A DNA stretch of 64,000 bases from NCBI GenBank assembly GCA_038326025.1, contig JBBQJP010000001.1:62001-126000 (forward strand). The letters run 5' to 3'. The position numbers were made by a program, and so were the translations under genes. Position 1 is the stretch's first letter. Each line of letters opens with the position of its first letter. Of the stretch, positions 1-6,772 are shown in pieces. The notes below the pieces were generated by a model, which was not told the origin of the DNA, did not search any database, and was given only the letters and a program-made list of their open reading frames with translations. The stretch is from CAISIP01 sp038326025 (lineage in GTDB: Bacteria > Pseudomonadota > Gammaproteobacteria > Burkholderiales > Burkholderiaceae_C).

Positions 1-8
1 ACCTACCA

Positions 9-32
9 AGCTCGCCTAGTGCGGGCTTTTTT
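9..32 (+). terminator. Rho-independent terminator at the left edge
   Basis: A 7-bp stem AGCTCGC / GCGGGCT (one G-T pair) with a CTAGT loop is followed directly by six T residues. It would end a transcript from a gene left of the window, and the next gene starts 18 bases later. Confidence 0.65.
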
Positions 33-49
33 GGTGAAAGGCCACCACC

Positions 50-721
50 ATGACCACGCGCAAGATTGAAAGCGCCAGCGAGCGATGCAACGCATTGCTG
101 GCCGCCTTGCAGGCACATGCCGACCGCTTGAGCCTTCCCTGGGAGCCGATATTCGGGCCACTGTGGGACGGCGACGAATCCCACCTGACCGGCGATGATG
201 TTGCCCAAGCTTTTGTGGCAGACGCCGACCATCACAAGGGACTGCCGACCAATCTGCCGCTGGCCGAACTCATGGCATTGACGGTCGCCGTCGCCTACTG
301 CATTGAAGGCATCAAATCAGACGACGAGCGCCATGCATGGAATGTGACCATGGAGGCATCCAAGCTCGAAGGGTTCCTATCTGGTTATCGAACCGGCGAA
401 GCTGGCCTACCCCTGGTGCAGGCGATCAGGGAACAACTGCTACCGATTGCGGCAGTAGGCAGGAAGTTCACAGCCGGCCGGCAGAGTGGGACTGTTGGCC
501 CGATCCGAAAGCTTATTCTGCGGGAGTTAAAAATGCACCGCAGCCTAAAGAATCCAGAGCTTTGGGATCTCATTCGCAACGACCTGCCCACGGGGTGGGA
601 TTGGATTCGAAGCGGTAAATATGGCCGCCTTGAAGGCCCCGGTGCACCATCAAGCGACACCATGGAATATGAGCGGTTCTGCAATGTCTGCAGCGAGGAA
701 AGACGGAAATTGAAGGGCTGA
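50..721 (+). CDS. Hypothetical protein of a mobile element
   Basis: This 223-residue protein is not recognised. It is soluble, rich in charged residues, has no signal peptide or membrane segment, and ends with a Cys-x2-Cys pair (FCNVC) and a basic tail. The ATG at 50 has a GAAAGG ribosome site eight bases upstream. The gene stands alone between a terminator on its left and a long perfect hairpin on its right, so it is probably transcribed separately from the replication operon that begins at 808. Its position suggests accessory cargo or regulation for the element, but the sequence shows no function. Confidence 0.7.
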   Translation: MTTRKIESASERCNALLAALQAHADRLSLPWEPIFGPLWDGDESHLTGDDVAQAFVADADHHKGLPTNLPLAELMALTVAVAYCIEGIKSDDERHAWNVTMEASKLEGFLSGYRTGEAGLPLVQAIREQLLPIAAVGRKFTAGRQSGTVGPIRKLILRELKMHRSLKNPELWDLIRNDLPTGWDWIRSGKYGRLEGPGAPSSDTMEYERFCNVCSEERRKLKG

Positions 722-722
722 A

Positions 723-758
723 TTTCACGGGTTAGCGAACCCGTGAAAGCCGCTTATT
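723..758 (+). terminator. Strong hairpin terminator after the first gene
   Basis: A perfect 11-bp stem, TTTCACGGGTT / AACCCGTGAAA, with the tetraloop AGCG lies two bases after the stop codon at 721. It is followed by a T-rich stretch (CTTATTTT). The stem is long enough to act as an intrinsic terminator separating this gene from the operon downstream. Confidence 0.65.
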
Positions 759-778
759 TTAATCAACCCATCTTAACT

Positions 779-793
779 ACCGGCATATCCGGT
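779..793. promoter_or_regulatory. Short inverted repeat before the replication operon
   Basis: ACCGG-CATAT-CCGGT is a 5-bp inverted repeat with a 5-base spacer, 14 bases before the first operon start codon. The spacing and position fit an operator for the helix-turn-helix protein encoded next, but this is inferred from layout only. Confidence 0.3.
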
Positions 794-807
794 GAAGGGT
801 GGGTCAG

Positions 808-1059
808 ATGGAAGCAATCAACGAGGCATCGATTGATCGAGTACGGCAGATGGCCGAACAACTCGATTGCTTTATCGAGGAAGATTTCCAACAGCTTGCC
901 GGCGCAACCGCCGGAACCGTCGAGGCGTGGCGCAAGCGCGGCCAAGGACCGTCATACATCAGGCTTGGCACGCGGTATCTGTACCCGCGTAAGGCAGTCG
1001 CCAAGCACCTAGAACACATCACACGCGAACGCACGCCACTCGGTAAGGGTGCGCTGTAA
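808..1059 (+). CDS. Excisionase/AlpA-like helix-turn-helix protein
   Basis: An 83-residue basic protein. Residues from about 23 to 75 follow the pattern of the small MerR-like helix-turn-helix proteins (excisionase, AlpA or HTH_17 type): an acidic start, a helix-turn-helix with AGATAGTVEAWRKRG, then a wing with YIRLGTRYLYPR. Such proteins control excision or early transcription in phages and integrative elements. ATG 808 is preferred over the in-frame GTG at 799 because GAAGGG lies eight bases before it. The stop overlaps the next start (TAATG), so it is the first gene of a translationally coupled operon running to 4055. Confidence 0.65.
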   Translation: MEAINEASIDRVRQMAEQLDCFIEEDFQQLAGATAGTVEAWRKRGQGPSYIRLGTRYLYPRKAVAKHLEHITRERTPLGKGAL

Positions 1060-1331
1060 TGGCGGCCCCATACGTGCAAAAGCCAGTCGGGGGACTGGCG
1101 ATTGCGGATACGAAAACAGACACCCCGATTATTGCCGAGTCATCGGACACCGGCAAGGCCTGGCGCAACTTCCAAGCCACCGCGGCAATCGCTGGCTTCA
1201 CAAGCTGGAACACCCTTGACGACAACGGCAAGGCCATCGTCATCGTGTCGCGCTGGGGCCGCACTCGCGATTTCACTTCGCTGGAAGATGCCCAGCGCTG
1301 GCTGGCGCAGGTTTCGGGAGCACGGTCATGA
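1059..1331 (+). CDS. Hypothetical protein of the replication operon
   Basis: This 90-residue protein is not recognised. The N-terminal third is rich in Thr and Ala. The rest is predicted mixed alpha/beta and ends in an amphipathic helix around SLEDAQRWLAQV. It begins on the TAATG overlap with the preceding gene and ends on an ATGA overlap with the next, so it is co-translated with the regulator and replication genes. The coupling supports a real gene, although its role is unknown. Confidence 0.6.
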   Translation: MAAPYVQKPVGGLAIADTKTDTPIIAESSDTGKAWRNFQATAAIAGFTSWNTLDDNGKAIVIVSRWGRTRDFTSLEDAQRWLAQVSGARS

Positions 1332-1657
1332 GCGCCCGCAAGACGCGACCCAAGCAAGGCACGCCGGTAGTGCAAGGCATGTCGCAGCGCGATATTGCTG
1401 CGGCGCTTGGCACCAGCACTGCCTGGCTGAATCGGTGCATGCGATTGGCGTCAATACCCAGAGCCCAGTTCGAGGAACGCATCGGGCGCGATGACCTGCC
1501 CATTGGGTGCGGGGACGAGGGCATTTATCGGTTTCTCGCTATGGATGAAACACCTGTCCCGGCGCGGGGACGGGTCGAGCGTGCCGTCGCCATCTTTCGA
1601 AGCATGAATCACAAAGAGCGCGACATCTTCCTGGCGCAGATCGGCGGTGCAGCATGA
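1328..1657 (+). CDS. Small helix-turn-helix protein
   Basis: A 109-residue protein with a clear helix-turn-helix near residues 17-43 (MSQRDIAAALGTSTAWLNR), similar in pattern to the KorB/ParB-type or phage-regulator HTH. A mixed C-terminal half contains EERIGRDDLPIG and a conserved-looking Asn-His-Lys-Glu-Arg stretch. It probably binds DNA and may help replication initiation or copy control, since it sits directly before the primase zinc-finger and ATPase genes. It overlaps both neighbours by 4 bases (ATGA at each junction). The specific family is not identified. Confidence 0.6.
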   Translation: MSARKTRPKQGTPVVQGMSQRDIAAALGTSTAWLNRCMRLASIPRAQFEERIGRDDLPIGCGDEGIYRFLAMDETPVPARGRVERAVAIFRSMNHKERDIFLAQIGGAA

Positions 1658-2091
1658 CGCCAATCGACACCATCCTGGGCCGCGTCGAGAAGGCCCGCCA
1701 GCGGCAACCCGGTCAGTGGTCGGCACGGTGCCCGGCGCACGCCGACAAGGGGCCGTCCCTGAGCATCCGCGAGAACACCGATGGTGCGGTCTTAGTCCAC
1801 TGCTTCGCGGGTTGCAGCGTGCCGGAGATAGTCGCGTCGATTGGCCTGGAACTGCACGACCTGTTCCCACCAAGGGACATGCCACCAGGCGCGCCCAAGC
1901 GCACACCCAAGGTGCTGACGGCATCGCAGGCGCTGGACCTGCTGCACGGTGAATCGATGTTCGTCGCAGTCTGCGCTGGAAATATCGGCCAGGGTGTGAC
2001 GCTGACCGATGCCGACCGGGCGCGCGCGATCAAAGCCGCCGGGCGCGTCAACTTTCTGCGCGATCAAGTGATGGGAGGCTTACATGCTTGA
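1654..2091 (+). CDS. Primase-type zinc-finger protein
   Basis: A 145-residue protein whose N-terminal 60 residues match the CHC2-like zinc ribbon of phage and plasmid primases. Putative ligands are Cys26, His29, Cys50 and Cys54, in the contexts RCPAHADKGPSLSI and HCFAGC, and the ribbon ends with the typical GLELHDLF. There is no TOPRIM or polymerase domain, so alone it is only the DNA-recognition part of a primase. It overlaps the start of the RepA-like ATPase, a pair often found in satellite and plasmid replication modules, where the zinc protein and helicase act together. Function as a priming accessory factor is inferred. Confidence 0.75.
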   Translation: MTPIDTILGRVEKARQRQPGQWSARCPAHADKGPSLSIRENTDGAVLVHCFAGCSVPEIVASIGLELHDLFPPRDMPPGAPKRTPKVLTASQALDLLHGESMFVAVCAGNIGQGVTLTDADRARAIKAAGRVNFLRDQVMGGLHA

Positions 2092-3325
2092 CGACAACAA
2101 ACTCGCACTTATAGACGAGGCGGCAGCGCGGGCATATCGACCACCGATCCGCAAGATCACGGCGAACGACTACACCGAGATGGAACACAGCGCAGTGCAG
2201 GATGGCGTCGTGCTGGTGTGCGGGTCAACGCTTGAGCCGAAGCCCATATCGTGGCTGTGGACCTACTGGCTGGCCCTGGGCAAGGTGCATGTGCTGGCTG
2301 GCCCTGCAGGCCAAGGCAAGACGACTATCGCCCTTGCGTTTGGCGCAACCGTCACCACGGGTGGGCTCTGGCCCGATGGGTCGCAATGCAAACCCGGCAA
2401 TGTGCTGGTGTGGAGCGGCGAGGATGACGCGTCAGACACTCTACTGCCACGACTGCTGAAGGCTGGCGCAGACCCGTCCCGCGTCTACTTTGTTAGCGGC
2501 ACGCGCACGAACGGCGAGGTTTCCCCATTCGATCCTGCCAGGGACTTGGCGCAACTGATCGACGCGGTGGAGAGGATCGGCGGCGTAACCCTGCTGATCG
2601 TGGACCCGATTGTGTCGGCTGTAGCTGGCGACTCGCACAAGAACACCGAGGTAAGGCGTGCGCTGCAACCGCTGGTTGACTTGGCGGCAAGTTGCGGCTG
2701 TGCTGTGCTGGGTATCACCCACTTTGCCAAAGGCGGGCAAGGATCGGACCCGACGCAGCGGGTAATCGGAAGTATTGCCTTCGGAGCGGTGGCCCGCGTC
2801 GTGATGGTCGCAGCCAAAGTCAGGAGCGAAGGCGACCAAGTTACCCGCGTACTGGCACGGTCGAAATCGAACATCGGGCCGGACGATGGCGGCTTTGAGT
2901 ACTTTGTCGAGCAAGCCGAGCTATCCAACGGCATCGAGGCCAGCTACATCGCCTGGGGTAACGCTGTGGCGGGAACGGCGCGCGAACTGCTGACGGAGCC
3001 GGAGGACGCAGACGGCGAGTCAGGCGACACCAACGACGCCTGCGACCTGCTGCGCGGCGAACTGACGGCAGACTGCTGGACAAGCTCCAAACTGGCCTGC
3101 AAGCCACTGCAAGACGCCGGATTCACCAAAAAGCAGATATGGAGTGCGTCCAAGAAACTGCGCGTCACGCGGACCAAGGACGGCATGGCGGGCGGTTGGC
3201 TGTGGCGTTTGCCCGCCCAAACTGGCGAAGATTCCGCCGAAGATTCCGAAGGCTCCAAGAATCTAAACGGGGAATCTTCGGAATCTTCGGGCGAATTGGA
3301 ATCTTCGGTGCGGGAGATTTTCTAA
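2084..3325 (+). CDS. RepA-like AAA ATPase / replicative helicase
   Basis: A 413-residue protein of the AAA_25/RepA hexameric helicase class. Walker A is GPAGQGKTT at residues 73-81, Walker B is LLIVDP near 170-175, and a sensor-like GITHFAKGG follows at 210-218. The C-terminal 100 residues are acidic and probably include a winged-helix segment (CDLLRGELTADCWTSSKLA). Proteins of this group unwind DNA at plasmid, ICE and satellite origins. It is the largest gene of the coupled operon, overlapping the zinc-finger gene upstream and the TubC-like gene downstream (TAATG). The element may therefore replicate autonomously after excision. Confidence 0.85.
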   Translation: MLDDNKLALIDEAAARAYRPPIRKITANDYTEMEHSAVQDGVVLVCGSTLEPKPISWLWTYWLALGKVHVLAGPAGQGKTTIALAFGATVTTGGLWPDGSQCKPGNVLVWSGEDDASDTLLPRLLKAGADPSRVYFVSGTRTNGEVSPFDPARDLAQLIDAVERIGGVTLLIVDPIVSAVAGDSHKNTEVRRALQPLVDLAASCGCAVLGITHFAKGGQGSDPTQRVIGSIAFGAVARVVMVAAKVRSEGDQVTRVLARSKSNIGPDDGGFEYFVEQAELSNGIEASYIAWGNAVAGTARELLTEPEDADGESGDTNDACDLLRGELTADCWTSSKLACKPLQDAGFTKKQIWSASKKLRVTRTKDGMAGGWLWRLPAQTGEDSAEDSEGSKNLNGESSESSGELESSVREIF

Positions 3326-3654
3326 TGATCGCCGACGCAATTCTTGCCGACCTGCTGGCCCACGGTATCGAGCCGACCGTAACCCCTGACGGCACCGGGA
3401 TCGAGGTGCCAGCCGGGAAGCTGACGCCTACCCAGCGGGCCGCAATCGTCGCGCACAAGCAGGAACTGATAACGCGCCTGATCGAGACAAGCCAGATCAC
3501 GGCGCAGCTACTGGCCGCAGCCATGCGCAGGTGCGACGAATTCAACGACAACGAACCAAAGCGCGAACAGATGCGGGCGGATTGCCTGGAGCTTTGCCCA
3601 CGGCTGCAGGCTGATCTGCTGGCGCACTTTCGCAGTACAGGGGGTGCAGCATGA
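3325..3654 (+). CDS. TubC-N-like docking-domain protein
   Basis: A 109-residue protein. Residues 1-55 fit the TubC N-terminal docking domain pattern: LLAHGIEPTVTPDGTGIEV followed by LTPTQRAAIVAHKQELITRL. The domain was first described in polyketide/peptide synthetases, but small proteins carrying it are common next to primase and helicase genes of phages and integrative elements, where the role is unknown. The TAA stop of the ATPase overlaps this ATG, which decides the start. An in-frame upstream extension to 3139 would overlap the ATPase coding region and is rejected. Confidence 0.65.
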   Translation: MIADAILADLLAHGIEPTVTPDGTGIEVPAGKLTPTQRAAIVAHKQELITRLIETSQITAQLLAAAMRRCDEFNDNEPKREQMRADCLELCPRLQADLLAHFRSTGGAA

Positions 3655-4055
3655 CCGGGGCGGGTGGGGTCGAGCTTGTGATCGTTCATCCGACACCCAA
3701 CGACGCTAGCGCTTTTTTTACACCGTCAGGATGGATTTTTTGGAAATTCGACATGAAGCAATCCAGCACATCGAGCCTTTACAACTACAGATGGCAGAAG
3801 GCACGACTGCGGCACCTTGCCAAGTTTCCCTTGTGCGTGATGTGCCAAGCGGCAAAGCCACCACGGGTTACCGCGGCATCGGTGGTTGACCATCGCATCC
3901 CGCACCGTGGCGACCTGACATTGTTCTGGCGTGAATCCAATTGGCAAAGTTTGTGCGCGACGCATCACAACAGCGATAAGCAGATGCTGGAGAAAAGCGG
4001 ACGAAAGCGCGTCACGTTCGGACCGGACGGCAACCCAGTGGGGCAGGAATGGTAG
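3651..4055 (+). CDS. HNH endonuclease
   Basis: A 134-residue HNH nuclease. With the start at 3651 it shows a Cys62-x2-Cys65 pair (CVMC), a VDH motif at 79-81, Asn97, and Cys102 with HH at 105-106 (CATHH), the zinc-stabilised beta-beta-alpha metal fold. In tailed phages such HNH proteins lie beside terminase genes and assist DNA packaging, but here no terminase follows. The ATGA overlap with the previous gene favours 3651. The ATG at 3753 (MKQSSTSSLYNYRW) matches the usual N-terminus of the family better and remains possible. Confidence 0.8.
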   Translation: MTGAGGVELVIVHPTPNDASAFFTPSGWIFWKFDMKQSSTSSLYNYRWQKARLRHLAKFPLCVMCQAAKPPRVTAASVVDHRIPHRGDLTLFWRESNWQSLCATHHNSDKQMLEKSGRKRVTFGPDGNPVGQEW

Positions 4056-4359
4056 GGGGGTTCGGGGGGCGTTCCCCGCTTGCTCGAACCGGCAACCAGT
4101 ACCGGCCACATCGAGTGGGAACCATAAAGCTAACCACTAAAGACAAATCAGCACCGGCAATTCCGACTGGCGCTGAAGGCACAGGGGGCCTGGGGGGACC
4201 AAAAAGTGTTCTGACAGTTCACTATCAAGAGCGGCCCTTGTCTGCAAAGGTACTGCAAACTCCCGCAACGCCAGAAAACACACCCGATGGCCCACGGTCA
4301 CGAATAGGTCAACCGGATGTTGTGTGCGGGCGTGAGCGGGCGCGCGAGGGGGCACGGCA
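4056..4359 (+). other. Stretch between HNH and capsid modules without a confident gene
   Basis: The 304 bases begin with a G-rich run. One forward reading frame (4049-4363, 104 codons) stays open, but its product is low-complexity, matches nothing recognised and has no ribosome site. In most phages this is where terminase small and large subunit genes stand, and no trace of them is visible. Confidence 0.5.
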
Positions 4360-4626
4360 ATGAACAGCTTTCAAGATCGATGTGAATCGTGCGCCCGGAT
4401 GCTCCTGGCTGCGGCGCGCGAGTCTGGCGTGTATGTCACCGGCGACGGCCGGGTCAGCGAAATCGATGCCGCTGGATTGCTTGGCCTTGCAACTGGGAGC
4501 CTTCGCAATCAGCGTTACGAAGGCAACGCGCCACCCGCGTACAGGATGGGCATTTGCGGCAGTCGCATGTCGTACCGGCTTACCGACTTGGCGGCATGGC
4601 TTGAAGCGAAGCGTGAACATTATTGA
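4360..4626 (+). CDS. DNA-binding protein, AlpA/MerR-like
   Basis: An 88-residue protein. Its central part (IDAAGLLGLATGSLRNQRYEG) and the end (YRLTDLAAWLEAKREHY) fit the small winged helix-turn-helix proteins that phages and islands use as regulators: a HTH_17-like recognition helix followed by 'Y(R/K)..DL..WL'. It carries an unusual Cys pair near the N-terminus (CESCAR). It lies 100 bases before the capsid gene and may control it. This is the second such regulator in the element, after 808-1059. Confidence 0.6.
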   Translation: MNSFQDRCESCARMLLAAARESGVYVTGDGRVSEIDAAGLLGLATGSLRNQRYEGNAPPAYRMGICGSRMSYRLTDLAAWLEAKREHY

Positions 4627-4724
4627 GCGCAGCGCCACCGGACTGCACGCAACTGCACTAAGCACAATGGGTTTTTAGGCAGGCTTGCGGCACCATCAAA
4701 GAATCATATTTTGAGGGTTACTCG

Positions 4725-5777
4725 ATGCAATATCTACAACGCGGCCAAACCTTTGCCCGCACCACAATTGCCAAGGCGGCAACGTCAGACGCACGCGCGG
4801 CGCTCGCCTTTGCAGCGACCCGATGGGGTTCGCAAAGCGGGCCGGCGCTGGAGCTGAAAGCGGCGATTGCGGGCGGCGCAACAGATGATGCCGACTACGT
4901 TGGATTGGTCGGCACTGCCAACGAAGCGGCGAGCGAATTCCTCGATATGGTTTCGCAACTGGATCTGATTGGCCGGCTTGGCCTGCGCCGCGTTCCGCCT
5001 GGCGTTCCAGTAGTCGCTGGCTCATCTGGAGCAACGGCATATTGGGTCGGCCAAAGCAAGGCCGTGCCAGTGAGCAGGCAAGCGTTCGAGCGCATCAGCA
5101 TGTACTCGAAACGGCTCGCGGCGCTGGTTGTCGTGAGCAACGAGCTATTGCAATCCGCCGACCCGAGGGCCGAAGCACTGTTCCTGCGCGACCTGATCCG
5201 CGCGGCTGTTGCGCTGAGCGATTCGAGTTTCATCGATCCAGCCGGCACCGCGAGCGCTACGACCCCTGCATCAATTACCGCCGGGGTAACGCCGATTTCC
5301 AGCACTGGCGATCTGGCCGATGACGTAGAGGCCGCAATCGAAGCCTTCACCGGCAACCTATTGACGGCATCATGGGTATGCCATCCGAGGACCGCAGCGC
5401 AAGCGGGCATCAGGGCCGGCACTGGTGGCGCTGGCGCCGACCTTGGGGCAAAAGGTGGAACCCTGGCCGGCTTGAGTGTGACTACCAGTGAAGGCGTGCC
5501 ATACGACTCAAGCGGCGGCCTGCTGGTTCTGCTGGACGCTGCGAATATCGCGCTGGTCGACGAAGGTTTCGATACACAGCGCTCGACTGTCGGCACGATA
5601 GAGCAATCGGACACGCCCACTGGTGCAACGGATACGCCGGCATCGATGACAACGTTGGTCAGCCTCTTCAGCACAGACAGCACGGCCATAAAACTCACGC
5701 GTTCGATCAATTGGACCGCCGCACCAGGGGCAGGCGTTGTCGTGGTCGAGGGCTGCAACTACGGGGCAGCACCATGA
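4725..5777 (+). CDS. HK97-fold phage major capsid protein
   Basis: A 350-residue protein that reads as a phage major capsid protein of the HK97 fold. A P-domain-like stretch is RQAFERISMYSKRLAALVVV, followed by SNELLQSADPRAEALFLRDL and the typical ALSDSSFIDPAGT. The A-domain part is SWVCHPRTAAQ, and the C-terminus is rich in Thr, Ala and Gly. The protein is short for the family because the long N-terminal coiled-coil scaffolding (delta) region is missing: conserved sequence starts within about 30 residues. No portal, protease or terminase gene is nearby. Its stop overlaps the next start (ATGA). The function, shell formation, is inferred from the fold family. Confidence 0.75.
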   Translation: MQYLQRGQTFARTTIAKAATSDARAALAFAATRWGSQSGPALELKAAIAGGATDDADYVGLVGTANEAASEFLDMVSQLDLIGRLGLRRVPPGVPVVAGSSGATAYWVGQSKAVPVSRQAFERISMYSKRLAALVVVSNELLQSADPRAEALFLRDLIRAAVALSDSSFIDPAGTASATTPASITAGVTPISSTGDLADDVEAAIEAFTGNLLTASWVCHPRTAAQAGIRAGTGGAGADLGAKGGTLAGLSVTTSEGVPYDSSGGLLVLLDAANIALVDEGFDTQRSTVGTIEQSDTPTGATDTPASMTTLVSLFSTDSTAIKLTRSINWTAAPGAGVVVVEGCNYGAAP

Positions 5778-6058
5778 ACTTAGACCTTGAGAAATTCATC
5801 GGCGGCCTGCACGAATATCTGGCGAAGGCGCTGGGGCCAGTTGGCACCCGACTTGATGCCATTGAGCGCCGGCTAGATCAGGCCGAAGCTGCACCGTTCT
5901 CCTATGCCGGCCCGCACGAGCAGGGCAAGAGCTACGCGCCGGGAATGTTCGTGTCGCATGACGGTTCGCTATGGCATTGCAGCCAACAGACGACCGCCCG
6001 GCCCGGTGATGGGCCGCAATGGGTATTGGCAGTAAAACGAGGAAGGGATGCACGATGA
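5774..6058 (+). CDS. Small phage protein with a carbohydrate-binding-like C-terminus
   Basis: A 94-residue protein coupled to the capsid gene by ATGA. Residues 1-40 form a predicted helix or short coiled coil (LGPVGTRLDAIERRLDQ). Residues 45-94 match a segment common in Burkholderiales prophages (AGPHEQGKSYAPGMFVSHDGSLWHC...AVKRGRDAR), similar to short chitin/carbohydrate-binding modules (a Y-x-P-G-xF-V-x-H-x-GSLW pattern). In phages such proteins usually lie among structural or adhesion genes. A capsid decoration role would fit the coupling but is not demonstrated. Confidence 0.6.
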   Translation: MNLDLEKFIGGLHEYLAKALGPVGTRLDAIERRLDQAEAAPFSYAGPHEQGKSYAPGMFVSHDGSLWHCSQQTTARPGDGPQWVLAVKRGRDAR

Positions 6059-6252
6059 ACAACGACCAAACCGCCGCGGCGCTGGCCGAGCTGGGAAGCC
6101 TTGTGTTTGCCCATGATGTGATCGGCCAACACTCCGAGGAAACCGCCGAGGATGGGCGCACTGTTCGCTTGCACGACCTGACAGACGGCAGGACCGGCGT
6201 GCAAAGCTTTCTGCCGGGTACTGAGCCTGGGCCGATTAGGTACGCTGATTGA
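6055..6252 (+). CDS. Small hypothetical protein of the capsid cluster
   Basis: A 65-residue acidic protein, not recognised. It starts on an ATGA overlap with the preceding gene and its stop overlaps the next possible start (TTGA). The translational coupling supports it as a real gene of the capsid operon. It contains a predicted helix (TAAALAELGSLVFAHDVI) followed by a beta-rich part. Confidence 0.5.
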   Translation: MNNDQTAAALAELGSLVFAHDVIGQHSEETAEDGRTVRLHDLTDGRTGVQSFLPGTEPGPIRYAD

Positions 6253-6461
6253 CCGCGACCATGACCATGACAACCATGACCGCGCCACCCGTGCGAATAT
6301 CCGGCGACTTGAAAAGGCGCATCAACCAGATGGCGCACTCGATGGCCGCCAAGTATGAGGACCTGCAGCGCGCGGCCCTTACGGAGCGACTGAGGACCCT
6401 TGCCGAGCAAGGCAAGCGGCATTCCGAACTACACGATGCGCTGAACGAGCTTGAGCGTTAG
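6249..6461 (+). CDS. Small basic hypothetical protein
   Basis: A 70-residue, mostly helical, charged protein (ISGDLKRRINQMAHSMAAKY). The start is uncertain: TTG 6249 overlaps the previous stop and has AGG about eight bases before it, while ATG 6261 would remove the repeated Met-Thr run. It is the last gene of the capsid cluster and precedes the inverted-repeat region. The length and helical pattern would suit a small DNA-binding or regulatory protein, but no family is recognised. Confidence 0.45.
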   Translation: MTATMTMTTMTAPPVRISGDLKRRINQMAHSMAAKYEDLQRAALTERLRTLAEQGKRHSELHDALNELER

Positions 6462-6546
6462 CGGCGCGCCAGAATCGCGCAGGTGACGCGCAAAGCCTGC
6501 GGGCAATACCAATGCACCAGCGGGGGGTGTATCGCGGCCTGGGGTC

Positions 6547-6562
6547 GGTCTATGCCTAGACC
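6547..6562. repeat. Inverted repeat GGTCTA-N4-TAGACC
   Basis: Perfect 6-bp arms, GGTCTA and TAGACC, separated by TGCC. It is the first of the inverted repeats in the gene-free region after the capsid cluster. Confidence 0.6.
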
Positions 6563-6595
6563 ACCATTCACACTCACGCGGAGAATTTTTCCCGT

Positions 6596-6614
6596 ATTTG
6601 AATTGAAATCAAAT
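6596..6614. repeat. AT-rich inverted repeat ATTTGA-N7-TCAAAT
   Basis: Perfect 6-bp arms around an AT-rich 7-base spacer, in the most AT-rich part of the region. It could be part of a melting zone or an operator. Confidence 0.55.
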
Positions 6615-6674
6615 GCCGGCCATCTGGCGCAATGGCACCACGGCGGGAACCCGCTCCCATGATGTGATGGGCGG

Positions 6675-6701
6675 TAGCTGGTCGCAGCCTGCGACTAGCT
6701 A
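6675..6701. repeat. 27-bp palindrome, first of an overlapping pair
   Basis: The arms TAGCTGGTCGCAG and CTGCGACTAGCTA surround a single central C. One mispair occurs in 13 bp, and the central 15 bases form a perfect inverted repeat. It shares its outer pattern with the palindrome that follows. Confidence 0.8.
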
Positions 6702-6726
6702 ACTGGTTTCATCGTGAAACTAGTTA
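6700..6726. repeat. 27-bp palindrome, second of an overlapping pair
   Basis: The arms TAACTGGTTTCA and TGAAACTAGTTA surround the spacer TCG, with one mispair. It overlaps the preceding palindrome by two bases, has the same length, and keeps the outer bases TA(A/G)CTGGT...ACTAG(C/T)TA while the inner bases change in a compensated way. Confidence 0.8.
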
Positions 6727-6772
6727 ATTGAATTGACGGTCAATCCTATTATTCAAACTCGCGGCATCGAAC

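Larger units (their letters stand above)
6462..6772. other. Non-coding region dense in inverted repeats, possible origin or operator array
   Basis: These 311 bases hold no convincing gene but at least four inverted repeats, listed separately, and locally AT-rich DNA around 6580-6615 and 6715-6760. This combination, in an element that carries a RepA-like helicase, resembles a replication origin or a cluster of operators. The role is inferred. Confidence 0.45.

Noticed and set aside
4049..4363. A 104-codon frame as a terminase small subunit
   Set aside because: The product has no helix-turn-helix, is low in complexity and begins in a G-run; nothing in it matches terminase.
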